This document shows positions 43,398 to 54,985 of a stretch of DNA of 64,000 bases, piece by piece (within the stretch, counting starts at the first letter, position 1; every line of letters starts with the position of its first letter). A model generated the notes under the pieces. It saw only the letters and a list, made by a program, of their open reading frames with translations. It was not told where the DNA came from and ran no database searches. The position numbers were made by a program, and so were the translations under genes. This stretch comes from Pholiota molesta (Eukaryota; Basidiomycota; Agaricomycetes; Agaricales; Strophariaceae), in the NCBI GenBank assembly GCA_014925825.1, contig JACGCK010000034.1:283521-347520 (forward strand), given 5' to 3'.

Positions 43398-45646
43398 TTG
43401 GTCGAATATCCATCACATGACAGGCACGAGCTTGCCGGGAAGCTCGGTCCGGGCCCATCCAGAATTTCACGTCAACGTTCATGCCATTATCATCGATTCC
43501 CCGACCCAGAAGACGACTACGCAACCCGTCTGGGCCGTCGCCTCCAACTCGAAGCTGAACTTCATGGGAAGCTCACTTTCGATGACGTCCGCGTATTCGA
43601 GCGGCTTCATTTGGATCGCGTGGCAGCTCCTTTCGTCGAAGGATGCGTAGAGGCGTTGGTTCAGGATCAGGATGTGCGCGAGGCGAGGAGGGAGGTCGAG
43701 AGCACGATCGAGTCTGTTATCAGGGAGGAGATGGAGTATGAAGGAACGAGACAGGATGAAGAGGAGAGGTGGGATCCGTTTTCTGGGCGGGAGTACAGGG
43801 AGGTGAGGCACTTTAGCACGGAGAAGGAGATGTACAAGCCCTTGGTACGTGTCGCATTTCTCATTCCTTGAAGGATCGTTGACTATAAATCTCCTATAGA
43901 CACTTGTACTTGAATATATCATACATTTCTTCTAATCCTCTGCTCTGCCTAAGCGCTCGTTCATTCCCAAAGACGCCGTCATCATAGAAGATCAGCACAC
44001 GCAAGGTTCGCCCAAAGGTACCCCAGACTTCGTTCTCTTTGAACATCCCTCGTCAACATCGCCAAACCCACATCCACCCCTTCTGCACACCCATGGAAAA
44101 GTCTGATGCTCTGGCCACGCGGCAGTTTCTGCCTTATTCGCCCCTCCCCTCACCACGGGCCCCAGCACCCTAGACCCCAATGTCAACCCTACGCGTCACG
44201 TTTCTCGTGCGCCAAGCGGCGGAATACGCGCGGATGCATCTCTCCGCCCGCCCGTTCCTGCTGTTCTCCGTCGCACTCCTCGTATTTGGAATCTGGATCC
44301 AGATTCTGCGTCGCTGTCTTCGACCGTGCGGGCGCGCAGTTCTCTCCCATGCGCGATGTGTGGCCCGACACCCGGCTGTTCGTCCGTGTCATGAAGGCTC
44401 TGACGTGTCTCCTATTGGATGTGGAGCTCGGGCGCGATCCTACGGTCGCCCTCGTTCATGGACCTCTGCGCCAGCAGCAGCACAGAACAGCGCCAGAGCA
44501 CGAAGCGGACCCGCTTGAAGGTGTTTTCCCGACGTACATGATATCGATGCATGGGCGCACTTGGCACACCGTCGGCTCATCGATCTGGACCTCTGTATCG
44601 CTCTTCGGGCGCTGCACGTCCGTATGGCGCGTACGCGAGAACGGGGTCGCGGGCGGGCATCCCGCCCTCGCGAAGTTCTGTACATATAGGCGAAGATGAG
44701 TGCTTTCCTGGGGGCGTGCTCTGCGTGGCGAGGCGTTGGATGCTAACGGGATGCGCGATGCAGGCGAGGGGGATGTAGGTCTTGCACCGGGTGCTCTTTG
44801 AAACGCGCGGCCGCCCGCTATGGGAGTACCGCTCGGAGAAGGAGCTGCTGTTGTGGATGCGGGCGGCGCTCAGCGGTACGTGTCTGTTCTCACCGCTGGT
44901 ACTGGATTTTCTGAAATGTCGTGTCCAGCACACCAGTTCCTGTGCGAGCAGGATATCCTGCATCGTGATATAAACGCGGGGAATATCGTGCTCTCTGCGG
45001 ACGCTATGCCTGAGCCGGGTGCCAAAGGCTTCTTGTTGGCTTGGATTGCGCGAGTCTCGCCGCCTCCTCGGCTGGCATCGTAGAGGAAGCTGTCCCTCAG
45101 ATTAAACATGCTCCTGGTGACGGTATAGACAGCCCCATACACGGTGCGGCGTGGTCGGTAAGCATCCTGGTTTTTTAACTATGAGGCAATGTTTATTGTC
45201 TAAAAAAATTATGTTCATAGGGAACAGCACCCTTTATGGCCATGGATATACTAACAGCCATAGTGATGAACGCTCCTATAACGCACGAACCCAAGCACGA
45301 CATCGAGTCCATCATCTACGTCCTCGGATACGCCCTGACCCGCCGCCTGCTCCGCGACTCCCAGTTATTCGAGTCAGACCCCGCCGTGCACGCGCGCCTG
45401 CGCCGCTTCGCCCGCGCCACGTTCGGGCACCCGTCGCTGGACGACCAGTGGCTGCTTAACCGCGGCCACGCCCCTGGGCGTGGGGCGAGTTGCGGAGGGG
45501 CTGCTGAGCGCGGCGGTGGTGGAGCTGTTGGAGGGCTGGAGAGCTGGTTGGCGCAGGCGAGGCTGCGGCCGGAATATGGGCCCAAACCGATCACGCATGC
45601 GGGTGCGTTGGTGAGGTTCGACGCGGCGATTGCGGAGATGGGGTGA
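43398..45646 (+). pseudogene. FunK1-type protein kinase, multiply broken
   Basis: Fungal-specific kinase family expanded in mushrooms. Ordered remnants: an N-terminal VAAPFVEGCVEALVQ segment near 43620; EYIIHFF, then an in-frame TAA, then IPKDAVIIEDQHTQGSPKGTPDFVLF near 43990; VRQAAEYARMHLSARPFLLFSVALLVFG near 44230; AVFDRAGAQFSPMRDV...LFVRVMKALTCLLLDV in another frame near 44330; a LFETRGRPLWEYRSEKELL piece near 44800; ILHRDINAGNIVLS (the HRD catalytic loop) near 44965; and GTAPFMAMDILTA...HDIESIIYVLGY near 45230-45330. At least three frame changes plus stops mean no functional kinase. Confidence 0.75.
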
Positions 45647-46185
45647 TGAGGTGTCTCGTTATGATGCGTGTGGTCGAGTTAGGCCATGTTCTAGTGTTAT
45701 TTAAAGGAAAGTCACTTCCCGATACCGCCGATGGAAGAGAGGAAGAGAGCAAGGAAAGGATTCTAACTCATCTTGAACTGACCCGAAGGAACGATCCAGA
45801 ACTCAGACGGTGCAAAGCTTCAAAAACTTTGAAAGTTCGAGGACAACACTTATCATTCAAGTTAATAAGTTCATTGCGATTTGTAGCGAAAACTGCGTGC
45901 GATGCTGAAAATGTAAAGAAATGGTCAAGCCAGCAAGCGGGGATACCGGAGGGAGCGAAGATATGTAGGCTGAAGGCTTTGTTTCGTGGTGCGAAGGTTT
46001 CGTGACTGCGAATGACAGAATGGAGGGCCGGGCTAACTGATCTTAATTTCTAGAGCGGAACATAAACTACTTACTTACGAGCAGAAGATAACGAAACACG
46101 GCTAGTAGAATTTTATCTGTGCTTTAATACGACATCTCTAGGCTACGAGGCAACAATGTACAGATAACAGTGATGATTCAAAAAT
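45647..46185. other. gene-free spacer
   Basis: An open frame runs to 46005 but lacks recognisable features. Otherwise the 3' flank of the next F-box gene. Confidence 0.35.
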
Positions 46186-47604
46186 CTAATTTCCTAATCT
46201 CCATTCCTTCCACGATTGCCCGAAGTCAGCAAATGGTTGCGATATGATGTGCACAGGAATATCGGATGTATTCGTGGCGCATTTCCGGATAATAGATGCT
46301 TTGAGTTCACGGTCGGGTTCGTAAGAATGGCTTGGCGTGAAAAATTCTGAACCGTGGTCAATGACGGTGATCATTTCGATAGGGCACGCAGAGTTGTAGA
46401 GATCCAACCAGCGATTATCTGAGGAAAAGAAGCCTCGGCGAGCGAATTTGTCCAATGCTTGTTCTACCTCGATTTTACTGCCGTTAGTAGTGATATACAG
46501 CTCAAGTCGTAGATGGACTAAGTGAGGCACCAAACTCCAGATCGGCTCGATGTCGCCGTAGGCATCGTCCATCCCTTCGGCATAATCTATTTCGGTGTGG
46601 TAGAGAAAGTCAAGTTTCCGCAGGGTTAGATTTCTGACCGCAGGTGCGGACTCTAGCACAGTGTAGATATCAGTCATGCCCTCACGGTCGAACCACTCGG
46701 TGGAAATAGAGGCGAGAAAGAGACTTGTGAGAGCGGGTAAATGAAGGTCTTTAAGGAGTGGGCTGAATTTCTCGTAACCGCTGCATTCAATAAACAATGT
46801 CGAAAGCTGTGGAAGGGTACGTTTCATTGTTGTGTATTCGTCTATGAAGAGACCTTGAAAAGCGATGTATGCCCATTGTAAACACGGAACGGTCATTGTT
46901 AAGGCGACCCAGAAGTCAAAAGGCATGTGATCAGTGGTGATTGATAGGTGGGTCAACGTCGACCATTGGGCAGGGATACTAGTGGTATGTAGGAGGCACA
47001 TGCTCTCATCGAGGATGGCTAGACGTCGTATCGCTGAGCAGGTACGATGGAAGTGATCGTTTATGGGGGCGCTCCATTGATCTGTCACCAGAGTATGGAG
47101 GTTTGGGTAATTGGCATTGTCTCCGCGTCCAGACATGGCTTTAACTTCGTGCCAGGATATCGGACCAATTTCCAGGTACTGCGCCGTGGTCACGTAGTTC
47201 ATGACAGACGTCATTGTATCTCCAAGTCTGGTCAAAGAAATTCCTGAGTCGTCATCACGTATCCCGATATGAAGGCGAAGAAACGGCGCAAGTGAACCCT
47301 GGTTCTTTTTCCACCATTGTATGAATTCGATTTTGTCCTCGAGAATTTTAAGGTTTCGATCGTCATCAACGTCCCGCGCTGTGAGGTAATACGACAGGTG
47401 AGTCCATAGCGTACGAGCTGCGAGTGCGACCGTTCTCCAAGAAGAGCAAACATGGCATAAGAGCATTGGTGCGATCCACGTTTTGGGTTGGTGGAGCTCC
47501 AGGCGATCTCGGGGAAGACAGTGGATGAAGATCTCGAGAAGAACATCATAAGGGACCGTGCCTATTGGACTCTTCGTCGAACACCTGGATTTTGATGATA
47601 ACAT
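46186..47604 (-). CDS. F-box protein (intronless, 472 aa)
   Basis: Predicted SCF substrate receptor. F-box at about residues 17-60 (TVPYDVLLEIFIHCLP...LLCHVCSSWR), then QWWKKNQGSLAPFLR and LRR-like segments, ending FADFGQSWKEWRLGN. It is the closest paralogue of the gene at 3668-5098, with shared blocks such as SIPAQWxTLTHLSIT, LPQLSTLFI and NRWLDLxNxxCPI. Similarity continues into the upstream non-coding DNA and a HECT ligase relic. The start at 47604 (MLSSKS) matches the paralogue start. No lesion. Confidence 0.88.
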   Translation of the reverse strand: MLSSKSRCSTKSPIGTVPYDVLLEIFIHCLPRDRLELHQPKTWIAPMLLCHVCSSWRTVALAARTLWTHLSYYLTARDVDDDRNLKILEDKIEFIQWWKKNQGSLAPFLRLHIGIRDDDSGISLTRLGDTMTSVMNYVTTAQYLEIGPISWHEVKAMSGRGDNANYPNLHTLVTDQWSAPINDHFHRTCSAIRRLAILDESMCLLHTTSIPAQWSTLTHLSITTDHMPFDFWVALTMTVPCLQWAYIAFQGLFIDEYTTMKRTLPQLSTLFIECSGYEKFSPLLKDLHLPALTSLFLASISTEWFDREGMTDIYTVLESAPAVRNLTLRKLDFLYHTEIDYAEGMDDAYGDIEPIWSLVPHLVHLRLELYITTNGSKIEVEQALDKFARRGFFSSDNRWLDLYNSACPIEMITVIDHGSEFFTPSHSYEPDRELKASIIRKCATNTSDIPVHIISQPFADFGQSWKEWRLGN

Positions 47605-47799
47605 TGGTGTAAAAGCGAAGGTAGGGAATATGGTGATGGTTAAATTTTTGAAATCGGAACTTCGCAGGTGAATGAGCCGACACGTGATTTGGTACTGCCT
47701 TATGGCCTGCACGTTGCGCGAGGATATATCAACAAGAATTGACAAAATTGTTCGTATTATCATAATTACAACACACAGAGTAAGTAGATGAGGTGATAA

Positions 47800-48460
47800 T
47801 TTACGAACAGAAGTGGTGGTCTGCTACAGCTCGTAACGAAATGCAGAAGCGCGCGACACTGCTCTTGCTCAAACGAGTTGACAACCTGACGTGGACGTAG
47901 ACTGAGTAAAATGCACTGGCAACACACCAAAATAAATTACAAACCTGCCAGAATGTGACAATAACCGGATGCGCGTCATCATACTGCCCTCCATAATTCG
48001 TATTGTGTCGAAGATCATCGAGGTCGATAAGTGAGTTGACGCCTCCAATCAAGATCTGCACTTCCTGCTGATTGAACATCCTATCGCAATTGACCTTCAG
48101 CACGCAAAAAAATGAGACCGTTATACAAGTCGGGTCCAGCGACGATAGATCGTCCAGAAAGCTTTGTCGCCCGAGCCACTATCAAATAGAAAACAGTCTG
48201 TTATTGCGCCATCTTGCAGTAGACGTGGACGAATGACTTACTCTAGCCAAGAAGAATCCAGCGAATGCGACGTCGACCAGAATACCCTCATACATAACCT
48301 TTCCTAGGATCCGCCCGGTAAAGCGATACCGATTCAAGCTCAGGTGCGCTATGAGCGAAGTCGCATTGTTCATTTTGCTACTTAGAAGACGAAAATGCAT
48401 AGCACCATCAACAAAACAGCAAGAACAATGTATACGATTGTCGGCCAAATATACCATCAC
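47800..48460 (-). pseudogene. HECT E3 ubiquitin ligase relic (HUL5/UBE3C type), copy 2
   Basis: On the minus strand: LNRYRFTGRILGKVMYEGIL and VDVAFAGFFLAR (48350-48240) with a GT donor after it, LGRQSFLDDLSSLDPDLYNG near 48160, RMFNQQEVQILIGGVNS and LDDLRHNTNYGGQYDDAHP near 48075-47990, and after another intron VVNSFEQEQCRALLHF...CSRPPLL near 47890-47810. These are consecutive parts of the HECT domain of HUL5/UBE3C ligases. The block between NG and RMFNQ is mostly missing and sequence ends at CSRPPLL, before the catalytic-cysteine tail, so it cannot form the ubiquitin thioester. Confidence 0.8.
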
Positions 48461-48465
48461 AAGAA

Positions 48466-49180
48466 TTTCACCTGCTTTGCATTGGTACAGCAGGATTCAA
48501 GAACATGGTATGGGTAAAAATAAATGTGATTATCATATATGGTAGTGGAATTCTGATAGATGTTGTAAGGTGTAGAAATACTGGTGTGGCCATGTAATTG
48601 ATTCAAAATTATGGTATGGGTCTATACATTGGGTAACAAAATTCAATATAATAGACAGCAGAAATTTACCTGCTTTGTATTGGTACAGAAGAATTGTGAG
48701 AATATAGTATGGGTAAAAGATAAATGTGATTGACATATATGGCGGTGGAATTCTGGTAAGCATTGTAAGGCATCACAATACTGGTATGGCAATGGTATGG
48801 TCATATAATCAGTCCAAAAATATGGTATGGGTCTATACATTGGGTAACAAAATTCAATATAATAGACAGCAGAAATTTACCCTGCTTTGTATTGGTACAG
48901 AAGAATTGTGAGAATATAGTTTGGGTACAAGATAAATGTGATTGACATATATGGCGGTGGAATTCTGGTAAGCATTGTAAGGCATCGAAATACTGGTATA
49001 GCAATGGTAGGTCATATAACCAATCCAAAAATATGGTATAAGTCATTGTATTGCTCTACAAAATTCAATAAATTGGACAGCAAAATTTTGAAACCACTAT
49101 ATGGATACAAAATACATGTGAACAAATATATAGAATAGAAGAATTCTGGTAAGCATGACAAGATATCAAATTGCTAGTAG
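48466..49180. repeat. tandem repeat, about 3.3 copies of a roughly 198-212-bp unit
   Basis: The block CTGCTTTGYATTGGTACAG starts copies at 48472, 48670 and 48882, each followed by TATGGGTA..., CATATATGG.GGTGGAATTCTG and ATGGTATGGGTCTATACATTG words. The last partial copy is degenerate. AT-rich, no coding potential; adjoins the HECT relic. Confidence 0.85.
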
Positions 49181-50894
49181 GCCGAGTGCCATCGCAAACT
49201 TGAACTAGTAATTGCATCACGTATCAACGAGACGCAGAGCAGAAGACCTCAATATACAGTAAAAGCCTGCGGCATATGTAGCATTTGCAAGACCGAAAAA
49301 GCAGCTATAACTTGTGATGCCGCCTCTTTGATTTGTGCGTTCTAACATAGACATCTACTACTGTTTATATGCACATGTACTAGTACTAGTATAAGCCTAT
49401 TAATAATGCTATGGTGCACAGCTGCGGAAATCGGTGAGTGCTGAACTACTTTATTTCACGGTATACAAATCACTCAGGCGACATAGCCCGAACTCGTAGC
49501 CCCGAACTCGATAGTGCCGCTGTTCGTTCAGCGCCGAGCAAGAGGATCGCTAGCCACCACAACACATCGCAGCACGGAGACATAGAAACTGGGGTCAGCA
49601 TTGGACGTGCCGATCACCTTCGAGGTGGAGATGGGCAACTTACCAGATACGGAGGGACGGGGCGCAGCGTAGTGCAAGGGTACGCGAACACGGCGCCGAT
49701 TCATCCCCACACATAGCCCCCCCTTTTTTTATCTTCTCGCCAGCCATGCACTGTCGCGCCCTCGCCCTCGCAGCCGGACCCATGGCAGGACACAGGCGCC
49801 AGAGGGCGGAGGGATGGCATGGACGACATGGGACGTACGAGACGGGCTCTAAACGGCGCGAGGACGCGTTTACGGTACGTCCCAGCTCGTTGCCGCGGCA
49901 TCTAACAGAAGGACGATCAGTGCCACGCGGTATTTCGACTCTTACCACTTGCGGACGCCTGCAGACGCATCGCCGTCGATGCGCACCCGCCGACTCTCGT
50001 AGCCCCTTCCAATCTATGTCGTTTGTTCTGGACGGCGTGAAGGTGAGCGGAGATCTCGTCACGCGGACCTCTTGGGACGTACCAGACCCGTTCGCGCACG
50101 AGCAGAGCGCGGAGACGCCGATGACAGGGCCCATCCGCTACCCCCGTCATTGGCTTTCGCCCTCGACGACACTCCTGCACGATAACGTCGATTCCAGGCG
50201 CTAGGGAGAGTCCGCAGCGGCCGGTGATACGGTGTCATTGGGACGTACCAGATACGCTGGAGCATGAGCCGAACTGAGCGCGGACTGCAGCGGTGGGTGG
50301 CTGGGCACACCTATGGCAATAGGATGATGGCGATCCGGTGCGAGCGCGCTGCGAAGACGAGGCAAGGACGAGGAGGCGGCAGACGACAGCGGATGTCGCC
50401 ATCGCCTCGCAGCATGATTGGACTTGCGTTATCCTCCTCAGCGAGCCGCCGTCCTATGCAGCAGCCCCGCTCATCTGATCTTTTCTGCTGAGGCTTGTCG
50501 ACACGCGGAACGACTATCAACGAAAGCCAGTGTTGCTCAAGCGGCGCCGTGGTTGCGCCGATCGCGGGCTTCATGACGAGCGACGAGAAAACGTGCACTT
50601 ATCCGGGAAGTATGCGGCTATCGACGGCGGAGGCGACGAGAGAGGTGGATAGAGGAGGAGGAGATGAGGCGGAATGAGGATAGACCGCAAGTTAGGTAGC
50701 TCTGCACCACGTTGATCCTTAGTGGAGATGGGGACACGATGAAAGGTGAAGTGGGATGATAGACTTTCAATATAATTGCCAGTCATGTATACAGTGCTAC
50801 AAGAAGTCCCGCGAGCAGAGGGACGTACAATGACGATATAAACTAAAGCTAGATAACCCATAGTACTACTCTGTCAGAAAAAATCGATTTACTT
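49181..50894. other. gene-poor region with short dispersed repeats
   Basis: No recognisable gene. A GGGACGTACCAGA-like word occurs at 49830, 50074 and 50240, each followed by similar GCGCGAG/GCGCGGAG text, so about 50-bp diverged units are present. 50660-50894 is AT-richer without features. Confidence 0.4.
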
Positions 50895-51339
50895 ATAGAA
50901 AGAGAAAGACTTACACGAACTAGATACGAGCGAGCGACCTCAAACCCAAATGGAAATCCATAGCCCTGCGCATCATAGTGAAAGTCGAACGTGCTTGCTG
51001 GTACGCCTGGGGGTACAACATTGCAGGAAGGTTCGTACGAACAAAAATCTTGATAAACACCGACGAGAGAGATATGTCGTATTCAATGATAATGGCGCAA
51101 TCGCCTTGAGCATTGAAGCCAGTGATGTGTTGATACTCGTGGTCTGGATGGGTCCTGAAAGCTTTCAACCAGATGTTGACATGTCCATATCAACATTCAA
51201 CTCACAAGAGGGCAAGTTTCATAACTCCAGCGCGGGCTAAAGCAGTGGTGCTATAGCGCTTGACCACATTATCGAGCACGTTGCGGGCTGACTGGAGATT
51301 ATCCGTGGCATGCATGGTGTTAACAAGATAGAATTGCAT
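50895..51339 (-). CDS. possible small spliced gene of unknown function
   Basis: From ATG at 51339 the minus strand reads MQFYLVNTMHATDNLQSARNVL...ALARAGVMKLALL. A GTGAGT...TTTCAG intron then leads into THPDHEYQHITGFNAQGDCAIIIEYDISLS, and another GTGTTT...CCCCAG intron into AYQQARSTFTMMRRAMDFHLG. The segments are coding-like and joined in phase, giving about 100 residues. The true 5' exon may lie upstream, ending KITT near 51390. Family not recognised; could be a remnant of a larger gene. Confidence 0.35.
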
Positions 51340-51699
51340 CTATCAATACCATCAGAGAGCTTGAAAGAGCTATAAGATGAGTAGAACTTACTGTGGTGAT
51401 TTTTTGATAGTAGAACAAGGGATGGTGCGGATAGATGGGCGTGAATGAGCTATGGAGATGATGTGGAAAGAGCAGAAGGGTTCTTGAGCTTAAATCGTTT
51501 GTCCGCGTTGAGATGACACCGTGTTTGCGATCATTGCATGAGCGCCTATATCAACATCTCGAGTTGTATAGCTCCTTAGCTCCTACCCATACACCGTCCC
51601 ATCAACGCATGACGGACGACGAGTCCAGCAGTCCCAGCATTCGACGCGACTGGAGGCGTTGTTGGGTGCTGGTAGATGATTACAACGCAAGCAGGTACT

Positions 51700-53770
51700 G
51701 AACCCGTACTGACCTCGGCCATGCCAGCGCTCCTGTCCTCGCTACCCATCACCCACCTGCGATGTCTAGACATGTCCGAGCCCATGTCCGCTGGCTACAA
51801 TCCTATTGCCGTCGAGGCCGCCTGGTATGACTGGTGGCACGCCCAAGGTTTCTTCAAGCCCGAATACATCCAGCCTGCTCTTCAAGGCCAAGATCTCAAG
51901 GACCGAGAGACTTTTGTCATCCCTTCGCCTCCCCCCAATGTCACCGGAAGCCTGCATATCGGTCACGCGCTGACCGTGGCCATCCAGGACGGGATGGTTC
52001 GATGGAATCGCATGCTGGGACGCAAGACTCTCTTCGCGCCAGGTTTCGATCACGCCGGTATTTCTACTCAGAGTGTCGTGGAGAAGCGATTGTTTAAGAC
52101 GGAGGGAAAGACGAGGCATGATTTGGGACGCGAACGATTTGTGGAAAAAGTCATGGACTGGAGAAACGAGTATGTTTATTACCTCCGAAAATGAATATGC
52201 CTAACATTTTGCAGCTACCAGGGCCGCATTACCAACCAGCTCCACCGTCTTGGAGGCAGCTACGACTGGGACCGCACGGCATTCACCATGGACGAGGTGT
52301 GCATGACTATTTATTGAAATGTTTGCCATACTGAAGCTCGGTCCAGAAACTCAGTAAAGCCGTCATCGAAACCTTTTGCAGACTGCACGAGGACGGCATC
52401 CTGTACCGCGCGAATCGTCTCGTCAACTGGTGCGTCAAGATGAACACGACACTGTCCAATCTCGAGGTCGACCAGAAGGAGCTCGAGGGCCGCACACTGC
52501 TCAGTGTGCCTGGCTACGACCCCAAGGAGAAATTCGAGTTTGGTGTACTGACGAGCTTCGCATACGAAGTTATTGGGTCTGATGAACGATTGGTTATTGC
52601 AACGACGCGTCCGGAGACTATGCGATGATCTCCGCTACAAGGTACGTAGCGATGTAATTGACACCCAATCCTACGCCTAACCCGTCTTCAAACCTTCAGC
52701 ACCTCCATGGAAAACTCCTCAAACACCCGTTCGTTCCTGACCGCCATCTGCCCGTCATTACGGACGCGATCATTGTGGACATGGAGTTCGGAACGGGAGC
52801 GGTGAAGATCACGCCTGCACACGACCAGAATGATTACGAGGTCGGCAAAAGGCACAACCTGGCCTTCATCAACATTATGAACGACGATGGAACGCTGAAT
52901 GCGAACGCGGGACCCAAGTTCAAGGTACGTTGCTCATTCTCCCTTCGAGAGCGCGGTATTGATGTGGATCAGGGCATGAAACGCTTCCACGCAAGGGTGG
53001 AGGTCGTCAAGGCTCTCAAGGAGCTAGGTCTATACGTTGATACCAAAGATAACAAGATGCAGATACCCATTTGCAAGTAAGTGTCTGCTCCTGGTGAATA
53101 TGAGTACGACATCCTGATTATATATATAGTAAATCGGGCGATATCATTGAGCCTATTCTCAAGCCTCAGTGGTGGGTGAACTGCAAGCCCTTGGCTGATG
53201 AGGCTATCAGAGTACGCCTTCTGCCTCTCTATCAAGATGAGTGCTAACACGATATCGCAGCGCACGCGTCTTGGTGAACTCGAGATTAACCCGAAACAGT
53301 CCGAGAACGACTGGTACCGCTGGCTGGAGGGCATCCAGGACTGGTGTATCTCGCGGCAACTGTGGTGGGGCCACCGGTGCCCCGCGTACTTCGTGCGCAT
53401 CGAGGGCGAGGCGCAGGACGCGACCGACGGCACGTCCTGGGTGGTCGGGCGCACGCTGGAGGAGGCGCGCGCGCGCGCGGAGACGCTCGCGGCCGGGCGC
53501 CCGTTCGCGCTCGAGCAGGACGAGGACGTGCTCGACACGTGGTTCTCGTCGGGGCTGTGGCCGTGGTCGATCATGGGCTGGCCGGAGAAGACGGCGGACA
53601 TGGCGCAGTTCTACCCCGCGAGCGTCCTCGAGACGGGCTGGGACATCCTGTTCTTCTGGGTCGCGCGGATGGTGCTGCTGGGCATCCACCTGACCGGGGA
53701 GATGCCGTTCAGGGAGGTGATGCGATGATCCGCGATGCGCAGAGCCGGAGATGCGGTACGACGAGACGCT
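51700..53770 (+). pseudogene. truncated, broken valyl-tRNA synthetase
   Basis: Valyl-tRNA synthetase charges tRNA-Val. After an intron acceptor at 51770 it reads GYNPIAVEAAWYDWW, PSPPPNVTGSLHIGHALT (the HIGH motif), PGFDHAGISTQ, GSYDWDRTAFTMDE, the ATTRPETM editing motif, [62 protein letters not shown] and [14 protein letters not shown]. Lesions: about 29 nt missing right after ATTRPETM (frameshift near 52622), about 8 nt lost near 53718, and loss of everything from the KMSKS loop onward. The usual N-terminal extension is also missing. It cannot aminoacylate, so an intact copy must exist elsewhere. Confidence 0.85.
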
Positions 53771-54429
53771 GCTCGCGGTCGTCGGCGTCCTCGACCACAT
53801 CAAGCACGGACGGACGGCCCAGCGCAGGAGCCCGTGACGAGCAGGAAGCACGGGGTGCCGAGTCGGAGCCCTGGGAAGGGGACGTGCAAGGCGCAAGAGA
53901 GCGGGTACGATACGGGGTGAGGGCACGTATACGGTATGTCTGAGCGCGTTGGGGTTGTGTGCAGGACACGCTGACGATGGGCCAGTTAGCATTTACACAG
54001 CGGGGCACGATCTCGCCGCTTGGCGATTTTGTTAAGTGCACTTCCCGCCCAGATACGCGCCTGGCCATCGATGATGCCACCAAATCGATGGCCACGCCAT
54101 GGGCGCCAACGAAAAGTCCAGTGTTCGTCGCCGCGGGAGGCCGCGTATACGGTGCGTCTGAGCGCGTTGGACGCCGCCGCCGCGAACCTCGACAGCGACG
54201 CGAGCAACAGCAACGAGCGGCACCTCCATGTACTGTTTGAACCTCGGCCGCCCGTCGACTTTGACAACGTCTTAGCGGCTTTCCGAGCATCCACTTCGCG
54301 TCGCGCACGCCCTCGCCGGGGAGCTGGACGATGAGGGTTCCTTTGCACCACTATGAACGACTTTCTTCGGCCAGTTTCTCTCCATAACATCCCACAAAAG
54401 CAAATTGACGCTGCCGCATCAGCTTTCTC
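53771..54429. other. gene-free GC-rich region
   Basis: CGTATACGGTRYGTCTGAGCGCGTTGG occurs twice (about 53926 and 54146), a diverged direct repeat. Other frames here are GC artefacts. Confidence 0.4.
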
Positions 54430-54985
54430 AAGAATTACACGACGTCGTCAGAACTCGACGACAGGTTCGTGTTTAGCCACATGCAGCTTGCTGTGGCGCG
54501 GTACAAAATGGGCTACCCGGCAAAGGACGGCCGCTAAGTCAAAGTCTTGTTTTCTATCCAAAGACAATATTCTGAAGATTTTCCCATTTAGTCATGGTAG
54601 TGAGCTGCTTTGAAGGTTCGAGGAGAAGGGGTGGAGAAGGCGGTCGAGCTCGAGAAGGCCCAGTGAGCTAATCTACACTTTTCTTTTTTGGCTATCTCGT
54701 TGAATGTATTCGCCTGGTTTCATAAATAGGCCGCCACCAAACGTTCTCTCCGTAAACAAGGAATTGGCGCTGTACCAGTAGAAGCAGAAGATTGGTGCCG
54801 CCGAGCGATGCTGCCGCGAGGCGCTGCGGATCGACCCGAATGCGAGACGGTGGTGGCGACGCCCGCGCGGCCGAGCCTGCAGCAGGCCAAGATCCCGGAG
54901 GCGGTGAAGATGTTCAAGCGCCAGGCCGAGCTGGCGAGAAGCGAGCCGGACTTGATGAACGCGCTGACAGACCAATACGTGCGTC
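54430..54985 (+). pseudogene. TOM70 (mitochondrial import receptor) fragment, broken
   Basis: TOM70 is a TPR receptor on the mitochondrial outer membrane. Ordered remnants: ELDDRFVFSHMQLAVARYKMG near 54450-54515, VEKAVELEKAQ near 54630 followed by a GTGAGC...AAATAG intron, RPPPNVLSVNKELALYQ near 54730-54775, an ECCREALRIDP-like repeat near 54810, and LQQAKIPEAVKMFKRQAELARSEPDLMNAL near 54880-54965. Stops and frame changes separate the pieces and both ends of the gene are missing. Confidence 0.7.

Noticed and set aside
45643..46005. 120-codon ORF after the FunK1 relic
   Set aside because: Starts at GTG/ATG overlapping the relic's stop, no domain, and no duplicate or splice support.
48472..49100. 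CRISPR-like array
   Set aside because: The repeat unit is about 200 bp and tandem with no unique spacers, and this is eukaryotic DNA.
50920..51168. Cytochrome P450 fragment (LYPQAYQQAR)
   Set aside because: Only a short resemblance to a P450 helix; no haem-binding cysteine, ExxR or PERF motif nearby.
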